Positions 1-7,570 of a stretch of DNA of 10,502 nt are shown here, piece by piece (the first letter of the stretch is position 1; each line of letters starts with the position of its first letter). A program made the translations under genes and the position numbers. Below the pieces are notes generated by a model. That model worked only from the letters and a program-made list of their open reading frames with translations. It had not been told where the DNA came from and searched no databases. The stretch is from Ruminococcus sp. UBA1780 (GTDB lineage Bacteria > Bacillota > Clostridia > Oscillospirales > Ruminococcaceae). Location: assembly GCA_002315235.1 (NCBI GenBank), contig DCGK01000110.1:11476-21977 (forward strand), given 5' to 3'.

Positions 1-28
1 GGGGATATCCTCTGTGTTGTTATCAGTT

Positions 29-1813
29 TTACTTTATTATTTCAAATAGTATTCTGCTGAGAATGCTCATAAAGCTGACATCCATCTGAGGCCACTTTTT
101 AAAATGGCTGGTAAGCTCAAACGATATCATTCCTCTTACTGAATCATTTTCCCTGCATACGCACTGCACTGACGCCTGAACTCCGTCTTTTTTCAGGCAT
201 GAAAACGCTTCTGTATTTCTTCCTTCAAGAGCATCTGTATTGTCAGTTACAAATACCCCGCTTTCAGTGAAATTATTCAGATATCCGTCACTGAAAACAT
301 ATCCTGCATTTTCATTCTCATCTGACTGAGGAAATGAATACCTGAGTGAAAGTTCAAATCCTATGTACAGTCTGATACGGTCAAGCTCAAAAAGTGAAAT
401 CATTGTCTGAACCGCCTGCTCTGCAGTAACAGTTCCTGTTACAGTCAGTCCGGATATAATTCTGGATACAACCTCTGTCTTGTCTGCATTTTCCTTTACA
501 GAAAGCGCAGTGTTTATCGCCGTTGTATCCTCATCTTCAACCGCACCGTGCTTTTCACGGTTATAGATAACGTAACGGTCCTTCCCCTTTTCCTTTGCAA
601 TATACAGAGCCTTGTCCGCTGTTCTGAAAAGCTGCTGATATGACTGCGCATCATCCGGGAAACAGGCAGTCCCCATGGAACAGGTAACCTTCAGACCTTC
701 CTTCTTTTCCGCACATTTCATTTCTATATTGGAACGTATGGCTCTGAGTATGCTTCTGAGTTCAATCTCGTCCGATACATTATCAAGAACAATCATAAAC
801 TCGTCTCCGCCTATACGTCCGGCAGCACCCTTGTTTCCTGTTTCCTTCTTGATGACAGCTGCTGCAGTACAGATGATGTCATCACCGAAGAGATGTCCGT
901 AGGTGTCATTGATATACTTGAAGTTATCAATATCAATTATTGCGACAGTAACAGTTTTCTGCTCACCGGATTCAATTCTGCTTTCAGCATAGCCGGTGAT
1001 ATTTTTTTTGCTGAACAGTCTTGTAAGTGAATCAAGGTTTGCCTCATATGCAGGATTTCCGGCAGAGAGTGCATCTGAAAGTGTTTTCTTTTCTGAAATA
1101 AGTCCAAGAACGATAAAGTTTTCGTCACTGTCAGTCTCCGTAAATCCGCTGAACTGCTGAAGACTTGTCTGATCACCGTTTGTAAGAACCGATGTCTCCA
1201 TCTCAAAGCTGAAGCGTGAGATACCACCCTTAACGCTTTCACAGAAACTCTCGAAGGTTTCCCTGCTGCTTTCTGAAATAAAGTTTTCCGAAAGCATATG
1301 AAATCTGAAGTAATCAAAATCCTCATTGTAAAAAACAGTGTTAGCATTATAGTCAAATGAATATATATAGAAACGGCTGGTCTGACTGCTGTATTCAAAA
1401 ATTATTGATTCCTGAACACTGAGGAGAAAACGAAACCGTTCGATAATATTTTCAAGTCCTGTAGTGCTTCTTTCCAGTCCCACTGCGTCCTTTACGACAA
1501 TATCAGTGAGTCTTATACCTCTTGCAAGCATCTGAACATTCAGTGACATTTTCATAATCATCCAGCGGTATTCACCCTGCATATTTTTCATACGGATTAT
1601 GCAGTGTCTTATCTCATCACCTTCAAGACTGCTGACGGAATCCTTAAAAAAACCGACATCATCCGGATGAACAGTTCTGGTCATCGAATACAGTGTATCA
1701 TTTCGAAAATACTTATAGAAGTTTTCATCAGCACTCTGTGTATGAAAGCTGCTGTCAATTGTAACCTTTCCTATTCTGTAGCCTGAACTGCTGTCATCTG
1801 AATCAAAAAACAT
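29..1813 (-). CDS. PAS-PAS-GGDEF-GAF protein, predicted diguanylate cyclase
   Basis: 594 residues, predicted to make cyclic di-GMP from two GTP in the cytosol. The N-terminus is hydrophilic, with no signal peptide or membrane segment. Residues about 15-110 resemble a PAS_3 fold (HPDD at 49-52), and about 120-240 look like a second PAS-type sensor. The GGDEF domain spans about 260-415: DSLTRL at 261-266, metal-binding DID at 294-296, and an intact GGDEF at 335-339. The usual inhibitory RxxD just upstream of GGDEF is absent, since that stretch reads GNKGAAGRI. Residues about 440-594 resemble a GAF domain. No EAL domain is present. The start has GGAGT at 1820-1824, six bases upstream and immediately after the gpsA stop, so translation is probably linked to gpsA. 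It is the last gene of the der operon. The GGDEF call is firm; the PAS and GAF calls come from pattern only, and no ligand can be named. Confidence 0.92.
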   Translation of the reverse strand: MFFDSDDSSSGYRIGKVTIDSSFHTQSADENFYKYFRNDTLYSMTRTVHPDDVGFFKDSVSSLEGDEIRHCIIRMKNMQGEYRWMIMKMSLNVQMLARGIRLTDIVVKDAVGLERSTTGLENIIERFRFLLSVQESIIFEYSSQTSRFYIYSFDYNANTVFYNEDFDYFRFHMLSENFISESSRETFESFCESVKGGISRFSFEMETSVLTNGDQTSLQQFSGFTETDSDENFIVLGLISEKKTLSDALSAGNPAYEANLDSLTRLFSKKNITGYAESRIESGEQKTVTVAIIDIDNFKYINDTYGHLFGDDIICTAAAVIKKETGNKGAAGRIGGDEFMIVLDNVSDEIELRSILRAIRSNIEMKCAEKKEGLKVTCSMGTACFPDDAQSYQQLFRTADKALYIAKEKGKDRYVIYNREKHGAVEDEDTTAINTALSVKENADKTEVVSRIISGLTVTGTVTAEQAVQTMISLFELDRIRLYIGFELSLRYSFPQSDENENAGYVFSDGYLNNFTESGVFVTDNTDALEGRNTEAFSCLKKDGVQASVQCVCRENDSVRGMISFELTSHFKKWPQMDVSFMSILSRILFEIIK

Positions 1814-1825
1814 ATATTTACTCCA

Positions 1826-2827
1826 TTACTTAAGAGGCATTTCTCTTTCGTGTCTGCTTGGTCTGTCCATAAGTGATCTCAGCGGCTTTGTTACGTCTCC
1901 GCCCTCAAAAAGAACCTTATGGAGCTCAGCTGTGATAGGCATCTCAACATTCATTTTCTGTGCAAGCCCGAATGCAGCCTTGCAGCAGTAATAGCCTTCA
2001 ACAGTACCTACCTGCTTTACAGCATCATCAGGTGAAACGCCCTTTCCTATAAGAGTACCTGCCCGTCTGTTTCTGCTGTGAAGACTTGTACATGTTACTA
2101 TAAGGTCACCGATGCCTGTAAGCCCGAAAAATGTGTCAAGTCTTGCGCCCATTGCAACTCCGAGTCTTGCAATCTCGGTAATTCCTCTTGTCATAAGAGC
2201 CGCAATTGTATTGTCACCGTATCCGAGACCGTCACATATTCCTGCGCAGAGTGCAATAATATTTTTCAGTGCACCGCCAAGCTCACATCCGATAACATCG
2301 TCATTAAGATATATTCTGAGTGATTTGTTTGAAAGTGTGTCCTGAACTGTAACTGCAGCCTTTTCATCTTCTGAAGCTGCTGATATGGTTGTAGGAATTC
2401 TGCGTGAAACCTCCTCAGCATGTGAAGGTCCGGAAAGAATAACTATCGGTGAATCACTGATTTCCTCACGGATAACCTGACTCATCCTGAGATATGTTCC
2501 GTCTTCAAGTCCCTTGCTTGTATTTACAATAATCATTTCAGGAGTAATATACGGAGCCGCCTGCTTTACAACATTACGAACAAAAATTGACGGAACACCT
2601 ATAACCACCATGTCGCATCCTGAAACGCATGATATATCTGATGTGAAACTGATTTCTTCGGGAATCTTTACACCAGGAAGCTTTTCCCTGTGTTCCCTGT
2701 CACGAATAATACTTTCTACTTCGCTTTCAAAAGCCGACCACATTGTTACTGTGTGTCCTGATTCAGCCGCCATAATAGCAATACTGATTCCGAAAGCCCC
2801 TGCCCCTAATACAACTATCTTTGACAT
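1826..2827 (-). CDS. gpsA: Glycerol-3-phosphate dehydrogenase [NAD(P)+]
   Basis: 333 residues, the family's usual length. The cytosolic enzyme reduces dihydroxyacetone phosphate to sn-glycerol-3-phosphate, the backbone for phospholipids. The N-terminal Rossmann domain carries GAGAFG at 8-13. Other family landmarks are NTSKGLE (Lys105), SGPSHAEE at about 132-139, the catalytic-lysine segment GGALKN (Lys188), GLTGIGDL at 235-242, SRN at 251-253 and the GTVEGYY segment (Glu277). Nothing essential appears to be missing. The start has an AGGGGG ribosome binding site at 2835-2840, seven bases upstream. It lies 19 bases downstream of plsY, whose enzyme consumes its product, so the two are consecutive steps of phosphatidic acid synthesis on one transcript. 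Confidence 0.97.
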   Translation of the reverse strand: MSKIVVLGAGAFGISIAIMAAESGHTVTMWSAFESEVESIIRDREHREKLPGVKIPEEISFTSDISCVSGCDMVVIGVPSIFVRNVVKQAAPYITPEMIIVNTSKGLEDGTYLRMSQVIREEISDSPIVILSGPSHAEEVSRRIPTTISAASEDEKAAVTVQDTLSNKSLRIYLNDDVIGCELGGALKNIIALCAGICDGLGYGDNTIAALMTRGITEIARLGVAMGARLDTFFGLTGIGDLIVTCTSLHSRNRRAGTLIGKGVSPDDAVKQVGTVEGYYCCKAAFGLAQKMNVEMPITAELHKVLFEGGDVTKPLRSLMDRPSRHEREMPLK

Positions 2828-2846
2828 AACTGGTCCCCCTCAGTGT

Positions 2847-3509
2847 TTATTTTTTTGAAAATGAAAATTTATTCTCAGTACCTTCCCTGAGTCGCTGAAT
2901 ATTTGTGCGGTGCATATAGATTATAAGAACTGTACTCATGCAGACAAGTCCTGTATGAATAAGTACTGTACTGAGTTCCATATGCTTTACGCAGTACTGA
3001 ATTATAAATGTAACAATCGGATAAGCAACTGCAGCAGTCATTGATGATACGGAAACGTATCTTGTTATAAATAATATGAGTGCAAAAAAAGGTATAACAA
3101 TTGAAAATGTAACCGGATCAATTGCAAGAAGAACAGTTGCCGTAACAAGAACGCCCTTTCCTCCCTTGAATCCGTAATATACAGGGAATACGTGACCAAG
3201 CATTACAAGAAGTCCTGAAAGATAGCTTACAGCCATCATATCACCTGTGAAACCGGCCGCTTTTAAAACGGCTCTGATAAGAACTATGGTAAGAGAGCCC
3301 TTCAGAAGATCTGCAAGCAGTGTCGCGAGAGCAGGACCTTTTCCGAAACATCTGAGAACATTGGTAAGACCTGCATTCTTACTTCCGAAATTTCTGATAT
3401 CCTCATGCTTCAGAAGTCTGACAACTATGATTGCCGAATTGCAGCTTCCTATAAGATAAGCACCGACAAAGCACACCGCAATAATAACATAATATAAAAC
3501 TGAATTCAT
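2847..3509 (-). CDS. plsY: Glycerol-3-phosphate acyltransferase PlsY
   Basis: 220 residues. This integral membrane enzyme transfers an acyl group from acyl-phosphate to glycerol-3-phosphate, giving lysophosphatidic acid. Several hydrophobic segments are visible, at about 5-30, 60-82, 90-108, 120-150, 155-175 and 180-200. The family motifs are in order: GSCNSA at 21-26, GSKNAGLTNVLR at 42-53 (binding of the phosphate substrate), and GHVFPVYYGFKGGKG at 105-119. The C-terminus ends in the typical short basic tail (MHRTNIQRL at 199-207). The acyl-phosphate donor is made by PlsX, which is not encoded in this window. The start has GGAGGG at 3516-3521, six bases upstream. It is the second gene of the der operon. 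Confidence 0.97.
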   Translation of the reverse strand: MNSVLYYVIIAVCFVGAYLIGSCNSAIIVVRLLKHEDIRNFGSKNAGLTNVLRCFGKGPALATLLADLLKGSLTIVLIRAVLKAAGFTGDMMAVSYLSGLLVMLGHVFPVYYGFKGGKGVLVTATVLLAIDPVTFSIVIPFFALILFITRYVSVSSMTAAVAYPIVTFIIQYCVKHMELSTVLIHTGLVCMSTVLIIYMHRTNIQRLREGTENKFSFSKK

Positions 3510-3526
3510 ACAGTTCCCTCCGAGGA

Positions 3527-4858
3527 TTATTTTGTATCTTTTGTATCGCGTTCCCTGACAATAAATCTGACAGGCGTTCCGTCAAGACCAAATGTCTGAC
3601 GAATCTGATTTTCAATATATCTCTGGTAAGAGAAATGGAAAAGTTCTTTTCTGTTTACGAACGTTACAAAAGTCGGAGGATTTGTGGAAGGCTGAGTCAT
3701 ATAGTAAATCTTGAGTCTCTTGCCCTTGTCTGAAGGCGGCTGAACTCTTGTTGTTGCGTATGCAAGAACGTCATTAAGCATACCTGTGGAAATTCTCATT
3801 GAATTCTGCTCATGAACATGAGTAATCATCTCATAGAGCTTATCCACTCTCTGACCGGTTTTGGCAGATATGAAAAGGAACGGAACGTATGACATGAAGC
3901 TGAAATCATTTGAAAGCTTCTCTCTGTACTCATCCATTGTTTTTGTGTTCTTTTCAATAAGGTCCCATTTGTTTACAACAACTATGGAAGCCTTGCCCTG
4001 CTCGTGAGCATAACCGGCAACCTTTGAATCCTGTTCAGTAAACCCTTCAACAGCATCAATTACTATTACGCATACATCTGCTCTGTCAACAGCCATATAT
4101 GCACGAAGTACACTGTAACGTTCGATGTTTTCAGTAACCCTGGCTTTTTTTCTGATGCCTGCAGTATCAATAAATACAAACTTGCCTTTTTCGTTTTCGA
4201 TAAGTGTATCCGTAGCATCACGTGTTGTACCGGCAATATTTGAAACAATAACACGTTCTTCACCGGCAATGCGGTTGATAAGCGAAGACTTTCCTACATT
4301 AGGCTTGCCGATTACAGCAACTCTGACACAGTCATCATCATAGTCGTCAGTATCATCCTCCGGAAAATGTCTGAACACCTCATCAAGAAGATCACCTGTG
4401 CCGTGACCGTGAGCTGAAGAAATCGGGAACGGATCACCAAGACCAAGGTTATAGAATTCGTATACTTCCGCCGGTGTCTCACCTATCTCATCGCACTTGT
4501 TTACTGCAAGTACAACAGGCTTGCCGCTCTTCTGAAGCATTGCTGCAACATCAAGGTCATTAGCTGTTACACCGCATCTTACGTCTGTTACAAGAACAAT
4601 TACATCTGCTCTTTCGATGGCAAGCTCAGCCTGTCTCTTCATCTGTGAAAGAATAATATCGTCCGTCTTCGGTTCAATACCGCCTGTGTCAACAACCATG
4701 AACTCCCTGCTTCTCCACTCGCACTTCGAGTAAATACGGTCTCTGGTTACACCAGGGGTATCTTCAACAATTGAAAGACGCCTGCCTATTAATTTATTAA
4801 AAAGTGTAGACTTTCCTACATTAGGACGGCCCACAACTGCAACTACTGGTAATGGCAT
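3527..4858 (-). CDS. der: Ribosome biogenesis GTPase Der (EngA)
   Basis: 443 residues, the normal length. Der is an essential GTPase with two tandem G domains that acts in assembly of the 50S ribosomal subunit. The first G domain shows GRPNVGKST at 10-18, DTGG at 57-60 and NKCD at 120-123. A short, strongly acidic linker follows at about 166-176. The second G domain shows GKPNVGKSS at 184-192, DTAG at 231-234, NKWD at 296-299 and SAK at 331-333. Residues from about 350 to the end form the KH-like RNA-binding domain. The start is set by a perfect AGGAGG at 4865-4870, six bases upstream. It is the first gene of the operon, with plsY 17 bases downstream. Der followed by lipid genes is an arrangement known in Firmicutes. 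Confidence 0.98.
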   Translation of the reverse strand: MPLPVVAVVGRPNVGKSTLFNKLIGRRLSIVEDTPGVTRDRIYSKCEWRSREFMVVDTGGIEPKTDDIILSQMKRQAELAIERADVIVLVTDVRCGVTANDLDVAAMLQKSGKPVVLAVNKCDEIGETPAEVYEFYNLGLGDPFPISSAHGHGTGDLLDEVFRHFPEDDTDDYDDDCVRVAVIGKPNVGKSSLINRIAGEERVIVSNIAGTTRDATDTLIENEKGKFVFIDTAGIRKKARVTENIERYSVLRAYMAVDRADVCVIVIDAVEGFTEQDSKVAGYAHEQGKASIVVVNKWDLIEKNTKTMDEYREKLSNDFSFMSYVPFLFISAKTGQRVDKLYEMITHVHEQNSMRISTGMLNDVLAYATTRVQPPSDKGKRLKIYYMTQPSTNPPTFVTFVNRKELFHFSYQRYIENQIRQTFGLDGTPVRFIVRERDTKDTK

Positions 4859-4915
4859 AAAATACCTCCTTAAACTATGTTTTCAGCCGGCTTTATCAGG
4901 AAACCTTAGCATCAG

Positions 4916-4943
4916 ATTATTATTTCCCGTAATTTCTGAACAA
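4916..4943 (-). promoter_or_regulatory. Candidate sigma-A promoter of the der-plsY-gpsA-GGDEF operon
   Basis: On the minus strand, TTGTTC (4938-4943) and AATAAT (4916-4921) are separated by 16 bases. The site lies in the 113 bases between the rpmF terminator and the der start, where the operon needs a promoter. It would give a leader of roughly 50 bases. AT-rich alternatives exist a few bases away, so the exact boxes are uncertain. Confidence 0.35.
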
Positions 4944-4964
4944 AGCCCGCTGAAAAATGAAAGC

Positions 4965-4999
4965 AAAAAAAATTAGAGGAGAATCGCTCCTCCTCTAAT
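4965..4999 (-). terminator. Intrinsic terminator after rpmF
   Basis: A perfect 10-base inverted repeat, ATTAGAGGAG at 4972-4981 and CTCCTCTAAT at 4990-4999, has an 8-base loop. On the minus strand it is followed directly by eight T residues (4972-4965). It lies 18 bases past the rpmF stop and separates the yceD-rpmF unit from the der operon. The inner stem is GC-rich, as expected for a strong rho-independent terminator. Confidence 0.92.
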
Positions 5000-5017
5000 C
5001 ACTGGAAAGCGGGTTAA

Positions 5018-5200
5018 TTACGCTTCCTTCTTAATTACTTCAACGCCCTTATAGAAACCACAGTTCTTGCAAACCTTATGTGGTGAAGTAAGTTCTCCGC
5101 AATTTGTGCACTTGCTAAATGCCGGAGCATCTAACTTCCAAACGCTTGAACGTCTTTTATCACGTCTTGCTTTAGACGTTTTTCTCTTTGGTACAGCCAT
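5018..5200 (-). CDS. rpmF: 50S ribosomal protein L32, zinc-binding form
   Basis: 60 residues. It begins MAVPKRKTSKARRDKRRSS, the classic basic L32 N-terminus, which binds 23S rRNA. Four cysteines, C31xxC34 and C44xxC47, form a zinc ribbon, so this is the zinc-dependent form and not the cysteine-free paralogue some Firmicutes also carry. An upstream in-frame ATG at 5245 would add 15 hydrophobic residues and overlap the end of the DUF177 gene. It is rejected because a perfect AGGAGG (5208-5213) lies seven bases before the ATG at 5200. The gene follows yceD by 29 bases and ends at an intrinsic terminator. In many bacteria rpmF is followed by plsX and fatty-acid genes; that is not so here. Confidence 0.97.
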   Translation of the reverse strand: MAVPKRKTSKARRDKRRSSVWKLDAPAFSKCTNCGELTSPHKVCKNCGFYKGVEVIKKEA

Positions 5201-5207
5201 GATTAAA

Positions 5208-5213
5208 CCTCCT
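5208..5213 (-). promoter_or_regulatory. Ribosome binding site that fixes the rpmF start
   Basis: A perfect AGGAGG on the minus strand lies seven bases before the ATG at 5200. It excludes the upstream ATG at 5245 as the working start. Confidence 0.9.
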
Positions 5214-5229
5214 GTCAAGCATAAATTTA

Positions 5230-5679
5230 TTAAGATGAAAAGCAATCACACTGTGATTCGTTCAGGTTACAGCCACATGATGAACAAAGACCCTTGCAAT
5301 CTTCATCACAGAGAATCTTTGACGGGAGCTGCAACAGTAAATCTGAAATTGCAATTTCCTTCAAATCAATGCTCTCGTTATCCGCAACAATATACTCATC
5401 ATTATCTGTTGAAAGAGACTTGACAACCACATGTTCAAAATCATAAACATACGAACGCTCAAATTCTTTCAGGCATCTGTCACATATAAGGTTCAGGGTA
5501 AACTCAGTAGTAAATTTAATCTTAACTATTCCGGCACGATTGAATGCCTCACCCCTGATAACAACCGGAGAAGCAAAATCATAACCATGTATATCGGTGA
5601 TATCTTCCTGACTGACAGCAACATCAACAGGCAGAGTCTCGCCCGGTAAATTGAATATTTTTCTTAAATTAATAGTCAT
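5230..5679 (-). CDS. DUF177 / YceD family protein
   Basis: 149 residues. DUF177 proteins are found immediately upstream of rpmF in most bacteria. Known members have been linked to 23S rRNA accumulation, and the molecular role of the clostridial form is not established. Visible here are the C66-x2-C69 pair in the central strand region and the conserved C-terminal segment from LPSKILCDEDCKGLCSSCG (118-136) on, with cysteines 124, 128, 132, 135 and 137, plus C144 and C146 near the end. These probably bind zinc. The ribosome binding site is AAGGG at 5689-5693, nine bases upstream. The gene is driven by a near-perfect promoter and is transcribed with rpmF, which fits a role tied to ribosome production. 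Confidence 0.93.
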   Translation of the reverse strand: MTINLRKIFNLPGETLPVDVAVSQEDITDIHGYDFASPVVIRGEAFNRAGIVKIKFTTEFTLNLICDRCLKEFERSYVYDFEHVVVKSLSTDNDEYIVADNESIDLKEIAISDLLLQLPSKILCDEDCKGLCSSCGCNLNESQCDCFSS

Positions 5680-5710
5680 TGTTCAACACCCTTAGAGCAT
5701 CACAAAAAAT

Positions 5711-5739
5711 ATTATACCAAACTAATGAAAGCTTGTCAA
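5711..5739 (-). promoter_or_regulatory. Consensus sigma-A promoter with extended -10, for yceD-rpmF
   Basis: On the minus strand, TTGACA (5734-5739) and TATAAT (5711-5716) are separated by exactly 17 bases, and TG one base before the -10 adds the extended element (TGGTATAAT). All twelve hexamer positions match consensus. Transcription should begin near 5704, giving a leader of about 25 bases. The -35 box starts only 19 bases past the stop of the upstream P-loop gene. Confidence 0.93.
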
Positions 5740-5758
5740 TAGTTTTTCGCTTTTTTGA

Positions 5759-6166
5759 TTAGCCTACGTACTTTGTAACTGAAGCAGGCATGTCAGCGTC
5801 GTTTGCTGATACAGTAAAGATAACTGTTGTAGCATCACCTGTAAGAGCTGCGAGCTTATCGAGCATTGCTCCGAGAGCTTCGTAATCTCTGCCGCCGATT
5901 TTGAGGATACCGTCAACAAAAATCTTTTCGATATCGTAGTTTCCTGCGAGCATACCTGAAACGAAACCGTAGAAAGCTTCGAAACCGTCTACCTTATAGA
6001 ATTCTGTATCACACCATCTAACCTTGTAGTTAATCTGTGTTCTGAGGTTTGATCCCTTTTCGATGCATACGAGGCTGCCGTTTGTTGATGAGATAGCTTC
6101 GTTCATCATATCGATCATTATCTTGGTTTTTCCTGTTCCCTTTTCACCTGTGATTAATTTAATCAT
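5759..6166 (-). CDS. Small P-loop NTPase of unknown function
   Basis: 135 residues; I do not recognise a named family. A Walker A motif, GEKGTGKT, sits at 7-14, directly after the first strand (MIKLIT). A hydrophobic strand ending in aspartate, KIFVDG at 81-86 (Asp85), is a plausible Walker B. A third hydrophobic strand, TVIFTVSAN at 114-122, ends in polar residues where a sensor position would be expected. The protein looks like a compact single-domain RecA/AAA-type ATP binder with no second domain, membrane segment or DNA-binding motif. The start at 6166 has GGAG at 6173-6176, six bases upstream. It lies 61 bases downstream of pgi on the same strand with no terminator of the right polarity between them, so they may share a transcript. 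PilT-like labels are possible from automated annotation, but PilT-specific motifs are not visible. Confidence 0.85.
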   Translation of the reverse strand: MIKLITGEKGTGKTKIMIDMMNEAISSTNGSLVCIEKGSNLRTQINYKVRWCDTEFYKVDGFEAFYGFVSGMLAGNYDIEKIFVDGILKIGGRDYEALGAMLDKLAALTGDATTVIFTVSANDADMPASVTKYVG

Positions 6167-6182
6167 AATTTTCTCCGTTTCC

Positions 6183-6206
6183 GCCGTCCCTGAGGACAGC
6201 TTTTTT
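6183..6206. other. Intercistronic hairpin between pgi and the P-loop gene
   Basis: Arms at 6183-6189 (GCCGTCC) and 6194-6200 (GGACAGC) enclose a 4-base loop. In minus-strand RNA all seven positions pair, one of them as G-U; in plus-strand RNA one position is a C-A mismatch. The run of six T (6201-6206) follows the hairpin only on the plus strand, and no plus-strand gene ends here. For the minus-strand transcript it therefore does not read as a normal terminator. It ends six bases before the ribosome binding site of the P-loop gene. Confidence 0.6.
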
Positions 6207-6227
6207 CCTCAATAATTTTTATTTTTA

Positions 6228-7562
6228 TCAATAAAGCTTTGCTTCAAGCGCTGCCTTTTTATCTTCGTAGCCAGGCTTGCCGAGAAGAGCAAACATGTTT
6301 GACTTGTAGCTTTCAACGCCAGGCTGGTTGAATGGGTTTACGCCGAGAAGGTATCCTGAAACTGCACATGCCTTTTCAAAGAAGTAAATCATATATCCAA
6401 CGCTGTATTCTGTTGTGTCTTCGAGTTCGATAACGATGTTCGGAACGCCGCCTTCTGTGTGAGCGATAATTGTACCTTCCTGAGCCTTCTTGTTTACTAC
6501 TGACATGTTCTGGTTTGTAAGGAAGTTAAGTCCGTCAAGATTGTCAGCGTCATCTTCAAGGAAGAAATCCTGCTGAGGCTTCTTTATATCCATAACTGTT
6601 TCGAACATGATTCTTGAACCGTCCTGAATGAACTGGCCCATTGAGTGAAGGTCTGTTGAGAATGTAACAGCTGAAGGGAAAATACCCTTGTTATCCTTGC
6701 CTTCGCTTTCGCCGAAGAGCTGCTTGTACCATTCTGCCATCATTGTGAAGCTCGGATCATATGAAACGAGGAGTTCCACGCTCTTGCCTTTTCTGTTGAG
6801 AATGTTTCTTAATGCTGCGTACTTGTAGCAGTCATTGTTGTCAAAATCAGCTGTATAATCGTTCTGAGCCTTCTTTGCACCTTCCATGAGAGCATCGATG
6901 TCGCATCCTGCTGCAGCGATTGGAAGAAGACCAACTGCTGTAAGAACTGAGAATCTGCCGCCTACATCATCAGGTACTACGAATGTTTCATAGCCTTCAG
7001 CATCAGCAAGTGACTTGAGTGTTCCCTTTGCCTTGTCTGTTGTAGCAAAGATTCTTTCCTTTGCGCCTTCCCTGCCGTACTTGTCGATTACCATCTTTCT
7101 GAATACTCTGAATGCAAGAGCAGGTTCAGTAGTTGTACCTGACTTTGAGATTACGTTTACTGAGAAATCCTTGTCCTTGCAGATAGAAATTACCTGATTG
7201 AGGTATGAAGGGCTGATGTTGTTACCTACGAAATAGATATCAGGTGTGTCCTTGCTGAGATTGTTGTAGAATGGTGACTTGATAAGTTCCATTACTGCTC
7301 TTGCACCAAGGTATGAACCGCCAATACCGATTACGATGAGAACATCTGAGTTTTTCTTTATCTTTTCAGCAGCAGCCTTGATTCTTGCAAATTCTTCCTT
7401 GTCATAGTTAGTAGGAAGATCGAGCCAGCCTAAAAAGTCATTTCCGAGACCTTTCTTGCTGTGAAGAAGTTCTGCAGCTGTTTCAACCTGTGGCTTGATT
7501 CCTGCCATTTCGTCACTGTTGACGAAGCTGTCAAGATACTTTGAATTTAACTTAAGTGTCAT
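6228..7562 (-). CDS. pgi: Glucose-6-phosphate isomerase
   Basis: 444 residues, matching the short form of Firmicutes. It interconverts glucose-6-phosphate and fructose-6-phosphate in glycolysis, in the cytosol. Motifs in order are GIGGSYLGAR at 79-88, the sugar-phosphate loop SKSGTTTEP at 139-147, DDVGGRFSVLT at 198-208, the catalytic-glutamate segment GESEGKDNKG at 284-293, His306 in DLHSMGQ, and catalytic Lys420 in GVESYKSN. The start at 7562 is preferred over an in-frame ATG at 7577, because that ATG overlaps the GGAGG ribosome binding site (7571-7575) which sits eight bases before 7562. It has its own candidate promoter. The HPr-like gene lies upstream on the same strand but is separated by a terminator. 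Confidence 0.98.
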   Translation of the reverse strand: MTLKLNSKYLDSFVNSDEMAGIKPQVETAAELLHSKKGLGNDFLGWLDLPTNYDKEEFARIKAAAEKIKKNSDVLIVIGIGGSYLGARAVMELIKSPFYNNLSKDTPDIYFVGNNISPSYLNQVISICKDKDFSVNVISKSGTTTEPALAFRVFRKMVIDKYGREGAKERIFATTDKAKGTLKSLADAEGYETFVVPDDVGGRFSVLTAVGLLPIAAAGCDIDALMEGAKKAQNDYTADFDNNDCYKYAALRNILNRKGKSVELLVSYDPSFTMMAEWYKQLFGESEGKDNKGIFPSAVTFSTDLHSMGQFIQDGSRIMFETVMDIKKPQQDFFLEDDADNLDGLNFLTNQNMSVVNKKAQEGTIIAHTEGGVPNIVIELEDTTEYSVGYMIYFFEKACAVSGYLLGVNPFNQPGVESYKSNMFALLGKPGYEDKKAALEAKLY

Positions 7563-7570
7563 AGTATGGA

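Noticed and set aside
937..1398. Minus-strand open frame of 153 codons inside the GGDEF gene
   Set aside because: It overlaps the GGDEF protein in another frame on the same strand. The GGDEF frame has clear domains and this one has none.
2078..2323. Plus-strand open frame of 81 codons with many cysteines, opposite gpsA
   Set aside because: It lies fully antisense to a well-conserved gene and has no ribosome binding site or homology I recognise. The cysteines are a by-product of the gpsA codons read backwards.
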